Shown piece by piece: positions 1-11,161 of a DNA stretch of 64,000 bases. Both the position numbers and the translations under genes were made by a program. The DNA comes from Zygnema circumcarinatum (taxonomy: Eukaryota; Streptophyta; Zygnematophyceae; Zygnematales; Zygnemataceae). Under the pieces are notes generated by a model. It worked only from the letters and a program-made list of their open reading frames with translations. It was not told the DNA's origin and did no database searches. The stretch spans positions 2,276,505 through 2,340,504 of the forward strand of contig CM074804.1 of NCBI GenBank assembly GCA_037447605.1, given 5' to 3'. Within the stretch, counting starts at the first letter, position 1. The number at the start of each line of letters is the position of its first letter.

Positions 1-7
1 GTCTTTA

Positions 8-366
8 ATGAAAATTCGTCTTCCGTCCGCATTTTCGTGTGAAATGGTTGAGTATGGGGTTGAACATAGCACATGTGGGAGGCGAGGGCAACTTAACCAA
101 TTGCCGAGAGGGGAGCTCATCAACTTATGCTTTGGGGAGGCCGGCGGGAAGCGGCGAGGCGGCCTGCGAGGGGTTCTGCGCCCGTCCGCTTCGAGGAAAA
201 GGGACTTGACCGGGATTGTCGTGAGCCCTCGGGTTATCCGTGGGGATTCGGCGATCGCAGATTGAAACTTCTGGTACCTTTACTTACCCTTTGCGGGCGA
301 GGCGTTACATCCTCCTGCGGGGGTAATGTAGCCCCAGCCTTCACCTCTGCAAGGAGGTATGCTTGA
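8..366 (+). pseudogene. Decayed Ty3/gypsy chromodomain tail, first copy
   Basis: This stretch matches, at perhaps 75-80% by eye, the C-terminal chromodomain end found again at about 3690-4030. Both share the words YGVEHST, then LINL, and the same downstream Gly/Ala/Arg-rich tail. Several small indels break the frame, so it reads only in overlapping short ORFs. It is the 3' end of a chromovirus polyprotein whose body lies outside the window. Identity as part of a Ty3 element comes from the better-preserved second copy. Confidence 0.6.
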
Positions 367-399
367 GGCGCTCCGTCCCTGGCACTCTCACCCGGTACG

Positions 400-1180
400 C
401 CCGAGGCCGAGTAGCCAAGGCGTGAGGCCAGGACGGGGAAGGGTCACGGGATTGCGAGGAGCAACTGCGAGGTTGCAGGGTTCGATCGCACGGCCTTGAC
501 ATCGCGAGACATGCTCATTATGTCGCCCGATGTAGTCGAGGATCATGGAATCCCGACCACATCTTCATACGTTACAGGCGTAACCGTCGTCCGTACAATT
601 ACGGTTCACAGAATTTGAGACCAGTTCAGGTGGACCCAGCGCGGCAGCGCCAGGATCGGCTGCGTGCACGGCGAAATGCAGCGTCGGCGTCCTTGGCGGC
701 GCGCCCGAATCGGCAGCGAGCATTGTACGTTGGCACACCTCGACCCATTGAGTCGAGGAGAGGGACCGTGTGATGCATTTGGGCGACCACTGCTTCCAAT
801 CCTCCATCTTTGGTAGGAGGTTCAGCGAGTAAAGGCGAGGGTATTTGTCGTCACCCAACCTTGTCGGCATACGGTTGCCGCCCATCGGTTTGCTCCCCAC
901 TCTGGCTCCCTCTCTCTCACGAGATCCCTCTGGATTCAGAACTGTTTTCTTGAGTCTTTGGTTGAGTCACAATTCAGCCTTGTTGAAGAAGCGTTTTCGG
1001 GTTGTTACATTACACGCCGGTCCGGCGCTCGATACCACTTGTTGAAGCTTGATTTTGACCTATTTGGAGGATGCCTCCCGGTGGACATCTCTCTCCCGCC
1101 CTAGAACTAGGAGAGCGCCACCTTTCGCGGAAAGCACAAGATCTCTCCACTCACAAAGCTTAAAAACGTGGCCCACAGCA
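400..1180 (-). mobile_element. Ty3/gypsy leader, primer-binding site and LTR edge (minus), first copy
   Basis: Read on the minus strand this has a degenerate tRNA-Met primer-binding site (reverse complement of GATACCA near 1031-1037). It is preceded by an LTR edge that starts on the plus strand at about 1040 (TGTTGAAG) and runs into the assembly gap. The leader/gag-like start at 565-900 shares the word GDD and the CNRMP-like context with the second copy at 4378-4700. It is therefore the 5' end of a minus-strand gypsy element abutting the 3' end of a plus-strand one. The two copies differ by many indels. Confidence 0.5.
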
Positions 1181-1280
1181 NNNNNNNNNNNNNNNNNNNN
1201 NNNNNNNNNNNNNNNNNNNNNNNNNNNNNNNNNNNNNNNNNNNNNNNNNNNNNNNNNNNNNNNNNNNNNNNNNNNNNNNN
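1181..1280. other. Assembly gap (100 N)
   Basis: One hundred unknown bases lie between the first LTR edge and the reverse transcriptase fragment. How the two relate is therefore not directly visible. Confidence 1.
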
Positions 1281-1594
1281 TTGGTCATTTCCAATATAAG
1301 GTGTTGCCCTTTGGCTTGACTAATGCTCCGGCGACTTTCCAGGCTGTGATGAACGAGATGTTCATAGGCATGGATGAGTTTGTTTTGGTTTACCTCGATG
1401 ATATCCTTGTCTTCAGTAAGACGGAGGAGGAACATCTTGAACACGTTCGGAAAGTGTTTGAGACCCTGAGGAAACACCAGTTTTATGCCAAGAGGAAAAA
1501 GTGTCACTTCATGCAACGTGAGTTGCTCTATCTTGGGCATATCTTGAATGATCAAGGTCTTCAACCTGATCCTGCCAAAGTTTCCGCGGTATAA
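1281..1594 (+). pseudogene. Ty3/gypsy reverse transcriptase fragment
   Basis: About 104 residues of a Ty3-type reverse transcriptase are readable. They include the FGLTNAPATFQ block, the catalytic YLDDILVFS motif and the YLGH motif. The fragment begins in the assembly gap and ends at an in-frame TAA. The frame then continues with clear homology words (the SFLGFANYFREF region near 1630-1680) before decaying. It is the polymerase domain of the element whose chromodomain is at 3519-3790. It is not functional as it stands. Confidence 0.85.
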
Positions 1595-3518
1595 ACGTGG
1601 GCACCACCGACTGACTTGCATCAGTTGAGGTCCTTTCTGGGCTTTGCGAATTATTTTCGTGAGTTCATCCAAGGGTTTAGTAAACTCGTCACCCCCTTGA
1701 CTAATTTGACACGCTCCGTGTCCCCTTTATTGACCCCAATGCCGTGATGCATTCAGCGTGTGCGCCATGCACTTGTGCCACGCACTCCACTCTCCTCGCT
1801 TAGCGGACCCGGCCCAAGCCTTGCGAAGTGGTTTGTGATGCTTCGATTCGCCTTTGGGTGCCGCCTTGTTTCAAGATGGCCAACCTTAGCTGCATGAAAG
1901 CCGCGAAATGAATCCCGGCCGAAGCGCAACTATTCGCGAATGTAACAGAATCGCTGCGGTCCACGCTCGGTGACATGGCGTAAAAGTATTTAGAGGGGGC
2001 GAAGCGTCACGCCGTCACTCCATCAACGCTCTCACGACGCTCTTCCAACCCGCACCGCACTTCGTTTGTGGGCGCGTGCACGCCGTCTGAGTTCCAAAGG
2101 TTTGATCACAAGGTTTATCGCCCTAAGGCCGAATGTAGCAGACCCACGAGTAGGCAGCCTCGATCTTGCCTCGATGGTGCGCCGTCACTCGAAAGTAAGC
2201 AGGAACGAGATGACAGAGGCTAGGGCCGGGCCAACCCTCGAAGTCTCCGCCTCCAAGATGCTTTGTCATAGATCCCTCCATCAGCTGACGCTAGCTCAAC
2301 CTCCTCGCTTCTCTCATCTCACAGATGATCCAGAGGGGTATACCGCGATCCTTGTTCCCGATGGCCAAGGTAATGGCTATGTGACAAAGTGGTGTCTAAG
2401 GACGATTCTCGTACTAATGCCAGCAGCTTGGTCGCGCCTGGGCGTCGGGATCAGACGCAGCTCATTCTGGTGAGCTATGATCCTCCGCATCGCAGGTCAC
2501 ATGGGAGTTGCCAAACCCGCGGAGTAGTAATCGCCAAGCCCGAGTTCCGTGGCCTCGACTCGAGGGATGTGAAAGCCGCATACCGCTGTCCAACTTGTCA
2601 ACTAAACAAACCCCCGCGACCGCAGGATCCCTCGCCACCGCATCCCTCACACCTCCTTTCTAAAATGATAGTGTGGGTACGGACTTGATCACAGATCTTC
2701 CCGTGGACTCGGCATGACTCATCCTCGCTTTGTCGCATCGGGTTTTCGTAAAGAAGATGGTGCAATTTGCACCAACTACTAAGACCGCTGGGGCCGTAAT
2801 TTGTGATTTGCACGGTTGTAAGGCTGATTAAAGTGTGGAGCCAAAGATGGTCTTCGGCCAAAATTGTGTCCGACCGCGATCCACGACATTCACCGCCATT
2901 TTTGGACGAAGTGCTCAAAAATCGCTGGGGACCTGGGCAGCGCTGAGTACAAAATTTTCCACCGCGAAACCGATGGCCGTGACGAACGGGTACCAGATCC
3001 TGAGATTACCTCCAGATATGGACCTACCCGGATGGGTGGGACGAACTGCCCCAAAGGGCTGAGTATGCCATCAATAATGCTTTCCAGAGTCCATCGGGTA
3101 CCACCCCTTCTTCTTGAACTTGGGCCAAGATCCTCTAAATCCCCAGAACCATGGATTGCCCCGATCCGGTGGAACATGGGCGCCCACGTAACCCCCATCC
3201 TTGAAGGCCGAAAGAGGGACCGGGATGGGACTCAACCTCCTCAAGAGTCAGATCTTTTGTCCGCTAATGTCCGAGGCGCCGCAGAGGGCACGGCAGACTC
3301 GCGAAGCGCCCGCCGCTGGCTAAAAGTGCCGAGCCACCGCCATCAGACTCCAACCTACCTTCAACGGCGGCGAGGTAAGCTGCTGGCACGGGCGGTAATC
3401 CTGAGACTCCAAAGCTTATGGCGAAACATGCAGCTGTGGCCCCGCTCATCGACCTTTCAGGTCGTGTGAAGTTTAATCAACATGCCGCTATTGTGCTGAT
3501 TTACTCATCCCACGGAAG
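1595..3518 (+). pseudogene. Decayed Ty3 RNase H and integrase region
   Basis: No intact frame remains, but integrase landmarks appear in order. There is a broken HHCC zinc-finger area with CPTCQLNK near 2590-2612, then a DLITDLP word near 2684-2704 at the start of the catalytic core, then scattered plus-strand ORFs up to the chromodomain. Spacing fits the usual RT, RNase H, integrase, chromodomain order. Many indels and stops show the copy is old. Confidence 0.55.
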
Positions 3519-4030
3519 GTGCATCCGTCTTTTCATGTGGGCTTGCTAAAGGTCTACCGTAGCGATGGGAGGATCCAGCCACCTCCCCCACCAGTGGAGC
3601 TTGAGGGTGAACTTGAGTATGAAGTTGAAACCATTCAAGCCCACCGTCTTGTGAGAAAGGGTCGATCTTCCCGTCACGAATACCTCGTGAAATGGTTGGG
3701 CTATGGGGTTGAACATAGCACATGGGAAGCCGAGGGCAACTTAACCAATTGCCAGGAGCTCATCAACTTGTACTGGGAGGCGCAGGCCGCAGGAGAGCGG
3801 GCGAGGGCGGCACGGGGGGTTCCTGAGCCGTCCCCGCGCAACTCGGAAAGGGACTTGACCGGGATTATCGCTGAGCCCTCCCGGTTATCACGTAGAGTTC
3901 GACGCGTGCCGTTGAAACTACGAGCTGCCTTTACTACCTTCCGCACGCGGAACGTAGGGCGTCACATCCTCATTGTGGGGAGTAATGTACAAACGCCACA
4001 GCCACCCACGGAGGTGTACCGAGGGCGCTG
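3519..4030 (+). pseudogene. Ty3 chromovirus integrase C-terminus with chromodomain, second copy
   Basis: The start reads HPSFHVGLLKVY, the GPY/F-end element found before chromodomains. A run of prolines follows, then a chromodomain at about residues 30-85 with the hallmark words EYLVKWLGYG and STWE. Chromodomains at the integrase C-terminus direct insertion to modified histone H3 in chromoviruses. The frame stays open to 4154, but the tail after about residue 90 is low complexity. This copy is better preserved than the one at 8-366. Confidence 0.75.
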
Positions 4031-4039
4031 GCCCGCCTC

Positions 4040-4690
4040 TATACTTACTCCCGGCGGCCGAAAAGGCCAAGGCGCCGGGACCACTCGACCGAAGGTCTCG
4101 ATCGAACCTTGGCGGCGGTTGTATGGGTTCTGGCGCGGCGCGGTATACCGGTGACATATACGATCACAAGCCATGTGGTCGAGGGATCGCGGAATCTCAC
4201 TCACATCTTCCTTTACGCTTTGGGACGAACCGCCGTCCGCATAATTACGGGTTACCGCGAAATGGACGGACCGCTACTGACTCCGGCCACAAGGCCAGAG
4301 GATCCGACCGCACCGACAGACGGCCGCGCCGTCGCCAGCGGGCGCTACCGCTGAATGCGGCGTAGCATTCAGAGCCGTTAGGCCACCGACCCATTCGAAG
4401 TCGAGATTACCGCAGGCTCACATTGGACGTTTCGCCTGAATCCCATGCCGGGTAGGAGGTTCAACGGGGGAAGCGTAAAGGGGCGAGGGTGACTGTCGTC
4501 ACCCAACCAACATACCGGCATACGGTTGCACGCCCATCCCGGGCTGCTCCCCACTCTGAAGCTCCCTCTCTCTCTGAATCCCTCTCGTTCTGAACTCTGT
4601 TTTGCTGAGTGCTGGTTGAGTGCAATTCCGCGCAGACTGAAGAGGCGTTTTTCAGTTGTTACATTCTGCCCGGTCCAGCGCTCTGATACC
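4040..4690 (-). mobile_element. Ty3/gypsy leader and gag start (minus), second copy
   Basis: On the minus strand a 136-residue open frame (4788-4378) spans the LTR/leader boundary and leader, with the words GDDSHPRPF and LLPGM also recognisable in the first copy. It sits immediately inside the primer-binding site at 4679-4690. Orientation is opposite to the chromodomain just to its left, so two partial elements meet tail to head. The 4040-4380 part has only weak similarity to the first copy. Confidence 0.45.
4679..4690 (-). promoter_or_regulatory. Retroelement primer-binding site (tRNA-Met type)
   Basis: The plus strand reads GCTCTGATACCA, the exact reverse complement of the initiator-Met primer-binding sequence TGGTATCAGAGC used by many plant gypsy and copia elements. 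It lies three bases inside a TG-starting LTR edge at 4694, as expected. Confidence 0.8.
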
Positions 4691-4693
4691 ACT

Positions 4694-5560
4694 TGTTGAA
4701 ACGGTGCCCCCTGACCTGCTGGAGGATGCCTCTGATGAGTGACATCTCTCTCCACGCCTAGATCAGAGACTTCACTCATGAAGCACAAGATCTCTACCTA
4801 CAAAGCTTAAAACAGCCCCCAAGCAAAGAATGAAAGACAGAACAAGTAAAAGAAAATGAATCTAAGAGAAAAGCACTAAACGGCCTAAAACTCTTAAATT
4901 CAGATTGAAGTACAAGCTGCAGCCATATGCTCTCCCTCCCCGCACCTCTACTCCACTACAAGACTACCACCCTCAAGTCAGGAGGCTCCACCACATTCCC
5001 GCAAGTTACACCTACCGCTTCCTCGCGTACTACACCTCGTGGTTAAGTCTCAAAGTTCTCCTCTTAATCTCTATACTTCAAAGCAACCATGGGCTTAATT
5101 ACTAACCCCGCGACTCAGTTATCACACTAAGAGCGACTCAGCACACACTCAGCGCCGATTTCGCCACGCCGCTCGCGCCGACGTTCCGCCACGCCACGCC
5201 GCCTTCGCTTTCAAGGCCCACCACGCCACACGCCTTTAGTTGCGCCGCCGCCACGCCAGCGCTCTAGGTTGCGCCGCCGCCACGCCACATCACTCCGCCG
5301 CCATTTCCCTCAACTCCGTCAGCCACAGCCGCCGCTCACATTCTCGGGTAGACGGACTCTTTGGTTCCCGGACGGGCCTCCTCGCTTACTCGGGCGCGTC
5401 TTCGGTGTGTCTTTATGCACACCTCTGAACTCCTAGCTTGACACTAGTTCGACCCTAGCTCTACCGCCTAGCCCTTCTAGACTCCCAAACAAACACATGC
5501 ACTCACTAACTATGTACCACTAACTAATGTACACTAACAAAGATTATTATTAAGGAGTTT
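4694..5560 (-). mobile_element. Probable gypsy LTR (right end uncertain)
   Basis: The sequence starts with TGTTGAAAC next to the primer-binding site and matches the first-copy edge at about 1040-1180 (shared GGAGGATGCCTC, GACATCTCTCTCC and CACAAGATCTCT words). No protein-coding frame is evident. From 5150 to 5330 it is rich in the word CGCCACGCC. The outer boundary cannot be fixed because the other LTR is not visible. The copia element begins by about 5580. Confidence 0.4.
5150..5310. repeat. CGCCACGCC-rich imperfect repeats
   Basis: Repeated words CGCCACGCC, GCGCCGCCGCCACGCC and GCCACGCCACGCC recur about ten times, with two longer near-identical units around 5240-5285. They lie inside the presumed LTR. 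Confidence 0.6.
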
Positions 5561-5579
5561 TAGAGCCGAGAGCTTTCTC

Positions 5580-6600
5580 TTATCCTTTTCTCTCTGTTAT
5601 TTCCGCTGTGCATATTCTGAGAGGTTCACTCTGTGAGTAAAATGGGCTATGAGTGAATGTGAGAGTTTGGGAAATGTCATCATCGATTGGAACGCGAACT
5701 CCGATGGAAGGTGATGCGAGTGGAGAAGCCGGCAGCAGTGGAGGAGTCCCTCCACCAACAGTGAAGACGGTGGTAGCGTGAGGGGGAGGGAAGGTGAGGT
5801 TGGAGAGGAGGGATCGGAGCCAAACAGCCTCTTTGGCAGCAGTGGAGGCGGCCATATACTCTGCTTCAGTGGAGGATGTGGCCACTGTAGGCTGCTTCCG
5901 AGAGGACCATGAAATAAGGCCACTGCCCAAAGAAAAACACGAGCATTAACAACCGACGCCTTATGTCGATCAGCTGCCCATCAAGTCAGATAGCCCAACG
6001 AGGGTGGGGGAGCCAGAGGAAAAGGTAAGGCTCAGGGCCTTGGTGCCCTGAAGGTAACGAAGGACACGCTTGGCAGCGCTGAAGTGAGCAGAAGAGGGGC
6101 GGTGAAGGTATTGGCTGAGCTGCCCGACGGCGGCAGCTAGGTCGGGCCGAGTACACAACATTGCATACATAAGGGATCCCAAGATGGATCGGTAAGTGGC
6201 ATGCTCCGTGGGGTCGGGGGAGCCAGCCACAAGGGAGGTAAGGTGAATGTGGGCGTCCAGGGGGGTGGAGATGGGGTTGCAAGCGGCCATCCCAAAACGG
6301 TCAAGGAGATCGGAAACATACTTTTCCTGACTGAGGTGAAGGGTCCGAGCAACCCGCATCTCAATGACGGAATCCCAGACAACACCATTGCAGTTCGGGC
6401 CAGGTCCCACATTATGTCAAAAATGGTCGCTGGCGAGCCGCTTGACATCCCAAATGGGGTGCTGAGGACCACAGATAATGAGGTCATCAACGAAATCCGC
6501 AAGGATGCAGGAGGGTCCGGACCGCGGCCAATGGAAGATAGATGCTTCCAAATCGGCGGCCGATGCGAGTGAATACCGGCAAGAAGGACAAAGATCCAAA
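5580..6600 (-). pseudogene. Copia reverse transcriptase C-half and RNase H
   Basis: Overlapping minus frames carry the catalytic FVDDLIICG word near 6475-6500 (YVDD in most elements, here with F), a connection region, and the RNase H motif STEAEYMA near 5850-5875 followed by WLRSLLSNL. At least two frameshifts separate these pieces, so no full-length product is possible. Confidence 0.8.
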
Positions 6601-6693
6601 GTGCGGTTCCGTGACGCTGGTGCTTGCCGAGGTCAGAGATGGATTTGTTGAGCGGCGAAGAGGTGTTCGGTGCCGGAGTGACATACCCGCTGG

Positions 6694-8808
6694 TTACGAT
6701 AAAAGACGTTTTGAAGGTCCCCGTGAGGAATGCGGTTTCGACATCCATCCGTGAATTTCCCAATCGTGGGTGGCGGAGAGAGCAAGGAGGACGCGAATGG
6801 AGGTGAATTTGGCCACCGGGGCATAAGTTTCGGTGAAGTCGATGCCTTCAAGCTGAGAGAACCCCTTGGCTACAAAACGGGCTTTATAGCGGTCAACCGA
6901 GCCGTCGGATTTTTGTTTGATTTTAAATACCCATTTAGAGCCGATGGCGCGACGACCGGGTGGGAGGGGGACAAGGTCCCACGTGTTGTTTTTCTGAAGG
7001 GAGAGGAATTCAGCATCAGCGGCAGCTTTCCAAAGGGCTGCGTCAGGGGTGCGAAGGGCGGCAGCAAAAGTAGGGGGGGCAGACGAGGAGGTGATGAAGG
7101 CCATGGCGGAGGAAAGGAGGGCATGGGCGGCGGTGTCGATAATTTTCCACGTGGGTCGCCGATCGCGAGTGCCGTGGCGGGGGCCAGGGCCGGGGGGAAC
7201 CGGAGGGGAGAGTGCCGGAGGGCGGGGTGGCGGGGAGGCCGCGACGGGTGAAGGGGGAGGGGAGTCGGGTAGGCCGGGAGAAGGCGCGAGGGGGAAAAAG
7301 GGAGGGGGGGGGAGGTCTGTAGGCGGAGGGGAGGGGTCCGCGTCCGGCTCGGGTGAGATGGAAAGCTCCCTCTGAACAGAAGAGGGAGGGTCGAGCAGAG
7401 AGGACGAGGGGCAGGGGGGGGGAGCGGGGGGAGGGGGGTCGACGGAGGGGGACGCAGGGCAACCGGGCGGGAGGAAGGGGATGTGCGACCGGGCGGACAA
7501 AGGAATGTCACGCCAACGTGATGGCCGCGGGGAGGGGAATGCTATCCAATCCGCCACGTGAGGTGGGGGAACTGTGACGGCGAAGATCGGGCTTCTACGT
7601 GGAGGAAGCTCTGCAAGGGTGTACGCAATGCGGGTCGGTGGCTGGTAATGAAGCCGCCGACGGTGCAGAGCCTCATTAAATGCGGCGTCGCGTGAAAGTA
7701 CAATTCGATTTGTCGCACAACACCAAATACGATAGGCCTTGGACGTAAGCGCGTAGCCAAGAAAAATGCCGCGTACGGCCCGCGGTCCCCATTTGCCAGA
7801 CGACTGGACGAGATCTTTGTACCAGGCCTCGCAGCCAAAGATACGGAGGTGGGAGACGAGGGGTTTGCCGCCCGCCAGCCCTCGTGAGGGGAGGCCGTGT
7901 GAGGAAGGGCGAGGTGGGGGAAAGGCTCCGGCAAGTGGCCGCGGAGATGGCTTTCCAGAAGCCATGTGGAGGTCGGCAAAATGAAGCATAGAGCGAGCCA
8001 TGTCGAGAATGGTGCGGTTAAACCGCTCGGCGACTCCATTTTGCTGGGGGGTGTAGGGAGCGGTAGTCTGATGGGTGATGCCGTGAAGGCGAAGGTATTT
8101 GGAGAAGGCGGTGGACATAAACTCGCCGCCGTTATCAGTGCGAAGGGTCTTGATGCGGCGACCGAGAAGGGTCTCTGCACGGGCTTTGAACTCTTGGAAG
8201 CGGGAGAAAACGTCAGACTTGTGAGCGATGGGAAAAACATGGGAAAAATGAGTCGCTTGGTCAATGAAAGTGACAAAGTATGATGCGCCGCCGAGGCTAA
8301 CATCACGCATAGGGCCACAGACATCAGAATGAATGAGTGCCAGAGGCTCAGAGACAAGGGTGGAGCTTGAGGGAAAAGGCAATCTGGTCATTTTTCCTTG
8401 AATACAGCCTGAACAAAAGTCTAACTTTTCGGTAGAGAAAGAGTCTAAACCTAACACTAAGCCCTGTCCGAGAGTTCTGAGGCTACTTTCAGCAAGGTGG
8501 CCAAAGCGGAGGTGCCACCGAGCAAAGGTAAGGGGGGGGTCAGTGGTGTGAGCATGGGCGTGCCCAAGGGAGGCTGCAAAAGATGTAAGGGAAAACAAGC
8601 GGCCGGTTTTGCGGCCGTGCCCAACTACAGCGTCTGGGGTGAAGAAAGTAACCCCGTCTGGCCTAAAAAGAGCTGAAATGCCTAAAATCAGGATGGAGGC
8701 TACTGAAAACAGATTCTTCGCGAGGCCATCCACCAGGTAGACGTCATCGATGATGAAGCGCTGGCCGTCAATTAGAGTGGAAACCTGGCCGACATGCGTG
8801 GCAGTCAA
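6694..8808 (-). pseudogene. Copia integrase and N-terminal reverse transcriptase
   Basis: The longest open stretch is 704 residues. It has the HHCC integrase zinc finger (HLRFGHL then CSGCIQGK), and the DDE core (IHSDVCGP, TDNGGEF, and E in NGVAERFNRT). A very proline-rich linker of about 150 residues follows, then the RT entry (KWVFKIKQ, YKARFVAKGFSQ). The frame is lost just after the RT entry. The gag and protease coding is upstream in other frames. The linker length is typical of plant copia elements. Confidence 0.85.
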
Positions 8809-9118
8809 GAGCGGTTATCCCCTAAGAAAATGGTCATGGGGAGAGGGAGGGGAGAGAGCCGAGAGAACCAGTCACGACGAAAAGTTAGATGATGGGAGGC
8901 ACCCGAGTCAATAAGCCAAGTGGAGTCAGGGAGAGAAGGGTCATACCCAAAAGGGTCCGCGGCCAGAAAGGCGTGACCGAACTTGGGAGCACCATAGACG
9001 ACACCCGGGGTGGGAGGCGGGCCGGCCGGGGGGGGGAAGCCGGGGTGAAGAGAGGGGTGTAATGGCGGGCGCGCTGGCGGACCAAGGGAGCGTAGGGAAC
9101 GGAGGAGGGTTGGCTACT

Positions 9119-10000
9119 CTAGCCGACGACAAAGTTCTCAAATGGGACCGAATCGCAGGGGTTAAATCGGAGGGCTGCGCGATATTTGTACGCGCCGGGC
9201 CGGCGGAGGTACGACGGGCGCTGGGTAAAAGTCGGCGCTTCCTTTTGGCCGAGCGGACAGTTGTCCTTTACGTGAGTCTGTTCCTTGCAATACCGACAAA
9301 AGAGGGCGCCAGGAGACTTGGGCGGTGGAGGACCAGATCCGAAAAGCGCGGACGCGTGGGAGGATCTGGAGGGGGTGGAATCTTTTTCCTCCTCGTTCAA
9401 AAGAAGGTCGGTCAGATCAGCGACGGTTAGTGAGATCGAGGCAGCATCAATGGACGAGATGAAGGACCGGAAAGAGTCGGGCAGCCCGCCTAAAAGATTA
9501 CAGATGATCTCATCATCATGAACTACGCAATCAATGCTGCGAAGCCGTCTAGCAAAGGATTTGACGCGGTCAGTATATGTCAGCATGGTTTCAGAGGATT
9601 CCTTTACGCAGTTAGTGAAGGCACGCCGCAAACGGAGTTTGTGAGACCACTGGCGTCTGCATTTCATTGGTCGGCGAGTCCAAGCCGCCGTGAGCTGGTA
9701 GCCACGACGGTCCGGATGAGACTGGCGCCAATGCCGAAGTGTGATGTGAGGAACGCCTCTTTGTCGCAGGTTTTGTCCAATCGGGCGATTCTCTTCAAGG
9801 TGCCGCGTCGCTGGCCGGGCGTGGAGTGGAAGTGGCAAAGGACAGGTCTCTAGACCAGTAACGACAGACCACAGATTCTCTTCCTCAAAAAGCTGCTGGC
9901 ACTGAAACTTCCAGTCGTGCCAGTTTGTCCCATCAAATTTTTCAAGCGCATTTGAGGCATGAGTGGGCCCATAACCTATTGAAAAAGACGGAGTGGACAT
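9119..10000 (-). pseudogene. Copia gag with CCHC zinc knuckle
   Basis: A 293-residue frame starts at 10000 with an ALEKFDGTNWHDWK word, the usual beginning of copia gag (UBN2-like). It includes a region around DLTDLLLNEEE and ends with a zinc knuckle of form C-x2-C-x4-H-x4-C (CRYCKEQTHVKDNC). A locally scrambled segment near residues 60-110 suggests indels. Gag packages the element RNA. Confidence 0.8.
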
Positions 10001-10029
10001 TGTACGATCAAAGTGAGGACAGAGAGAGT

Positions 10030-10292
10030 TGACACAAAAAGACAGATGTGTGATTAACGTGGTAAAAAGTACAATGTCCTAATCTGTTTTATATACATTG
10101 CGGCTAAAGCTACACGACAAAGGAGTGTGGAACTAGCCTGAGTAAGGGCGGCTAGGTGTAAGCACAGAGCCGCAAAAGCACAACTAAACTAACAGAGAAA
10201 GTACAAGCTAAAAGGACAGCCAGGTGAAAGTACACGTGGCTGGGAAAACGACAAAATAGTACGACAAAACTGAGAATGTCGGATTCTCAACA
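10030..10292 (-). mobile_element. Copia 5' LTR-like segment
   Basis: Read on the minus strand it starts TGTTGAGAATCCGAC and contains a TATATAAAA box (plus-strand 10087-10095) about 90 bases before the gag start. It lies directly upstream of gag. The LTR inner boundary is not sharp and no clear primer-binding site follows, so the end near 10030 is an estimate. Confidence 0.55.
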
Positions 10293-11161
10293 GTTCCTGC
10301 GCAGCATGGAACGCGTCCGGCGATAGAGCTGCCCGTTCCTGCGCGCGCGCCGTCGCACGCTCCGCCACAAAACGGTTCGAAACGGAACGGTTGGGGGTTC
10401 CATGGCATGCCGTGCTCGCAGCGACTGCCAGGGGACTCCCTTCCGTCCCCGGGGGCCCAAAAGGACCACCGTACGGCACGAGGGCAGGCGCCGGGCGGTC
10501 CCCCTCGGTCCCCTCGGCCCCCTCGGTCCCCTCGGCCCGAGGCCGTCCCTCGGGTCCCCCCCCGCCGATCGCCGACGGTGACGAACAGTTGCAGGGGCAG
10601 CGCGGCGCAGGCCATGGAGGGAGGGAGGCAGGCTCGCTGCAGGGCTGGGGAAGTCCGCCCCGTGGAGGTGGCTGCTGCTGCTTCCCGTCCTGTCCGCTGA
10701 GCCGACCCTTCGTCTGCAGGTCCATCGAACTCTCAGCACCATGGCGGGCGAGAGGTCATGCGGCTGCTGTTCCCTCCTCTCGCGCTTACACCACGCGGTC
10801 AAAGGGTTGACTCACTGCGAGAAGATCCTTACTCTCGACGGATCTCTGATGGCTGGAGTCTTCATAGTTCTCTCTGCAGAATATTTCCACCTCACGGTAG
10901 TGACTTCGCCCTCTTCTCGACATCCTTCATAGCTGTGACTCTACCCTGGTTGCAGCAAGGACCTTCTACTTGGCCGTTCGGAATTGGCCTTGCAGCTTCG
11001 AGGAGTAAGAATCTGTTTTATTGTACTGAAAAATAAGTTGCATATTTTTTACCCAATTCGCTATTCATCCCTTTATATTTCTATAATTAGCTTCATTCTT
11101 TGAAGAAAAGTAACAATGGCTGCCACTGATGTCCTTTGTTTTCAGGAGACCTTTGAGGGAT
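10293..11161. other. Intergenic spacer: GC-rich tandem repeat then PKS promoter
   Basis: No supported gene. 10495-10545 is a tandem run of a 9-11 base unit (CCCCTCGGT/C). A CCGTACGG palindrome sits at 10469-10476. The 10740-11140 part is less GC-rich and may hold the PKS 5' UTR or an upstream non-coding exon ending at the AG before 11150. Confidence 0.5.

Larger units (their letters stand above)
5580..10292 (-). mobile_element. Ty1/copia retrotransposon, decayed, one LTR seen
   Basis: Minus-strand domains occur in copia order: gag with a CCHC knuckle (about 9270-9305), aspartic protease with the word LIDSGASHH (about 8895-8920), integrase (about 8550-7950), reverse transcriptase, and RNase H. 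The integrase lies before the reverse transcriptase, which separates copia from gypsy. Several frameshifts interrupt pol (near 9100, 8810, 6700, 6420 and 5950). A 5' LTR-like segment is present at about 10030-10292, but I found no matching 3' LTR below 5580. The copy is therefore truncated or its LTR is too diverged to see. Confidence 0.9.

Noticed and set aside
6730-7577. Gly/Arg-rich plus-strand ORFs at 6.7-7.6 kb
   Set aside because: Antisense of the proline-rich copia linker.
10189-10810. Collagen-like or Pro/Gly-rich ORFs over the GC-rich repeat
   Set aside because: Open in several frames on both strands because of the 9-11 base tandem repeat; no conserved motif.
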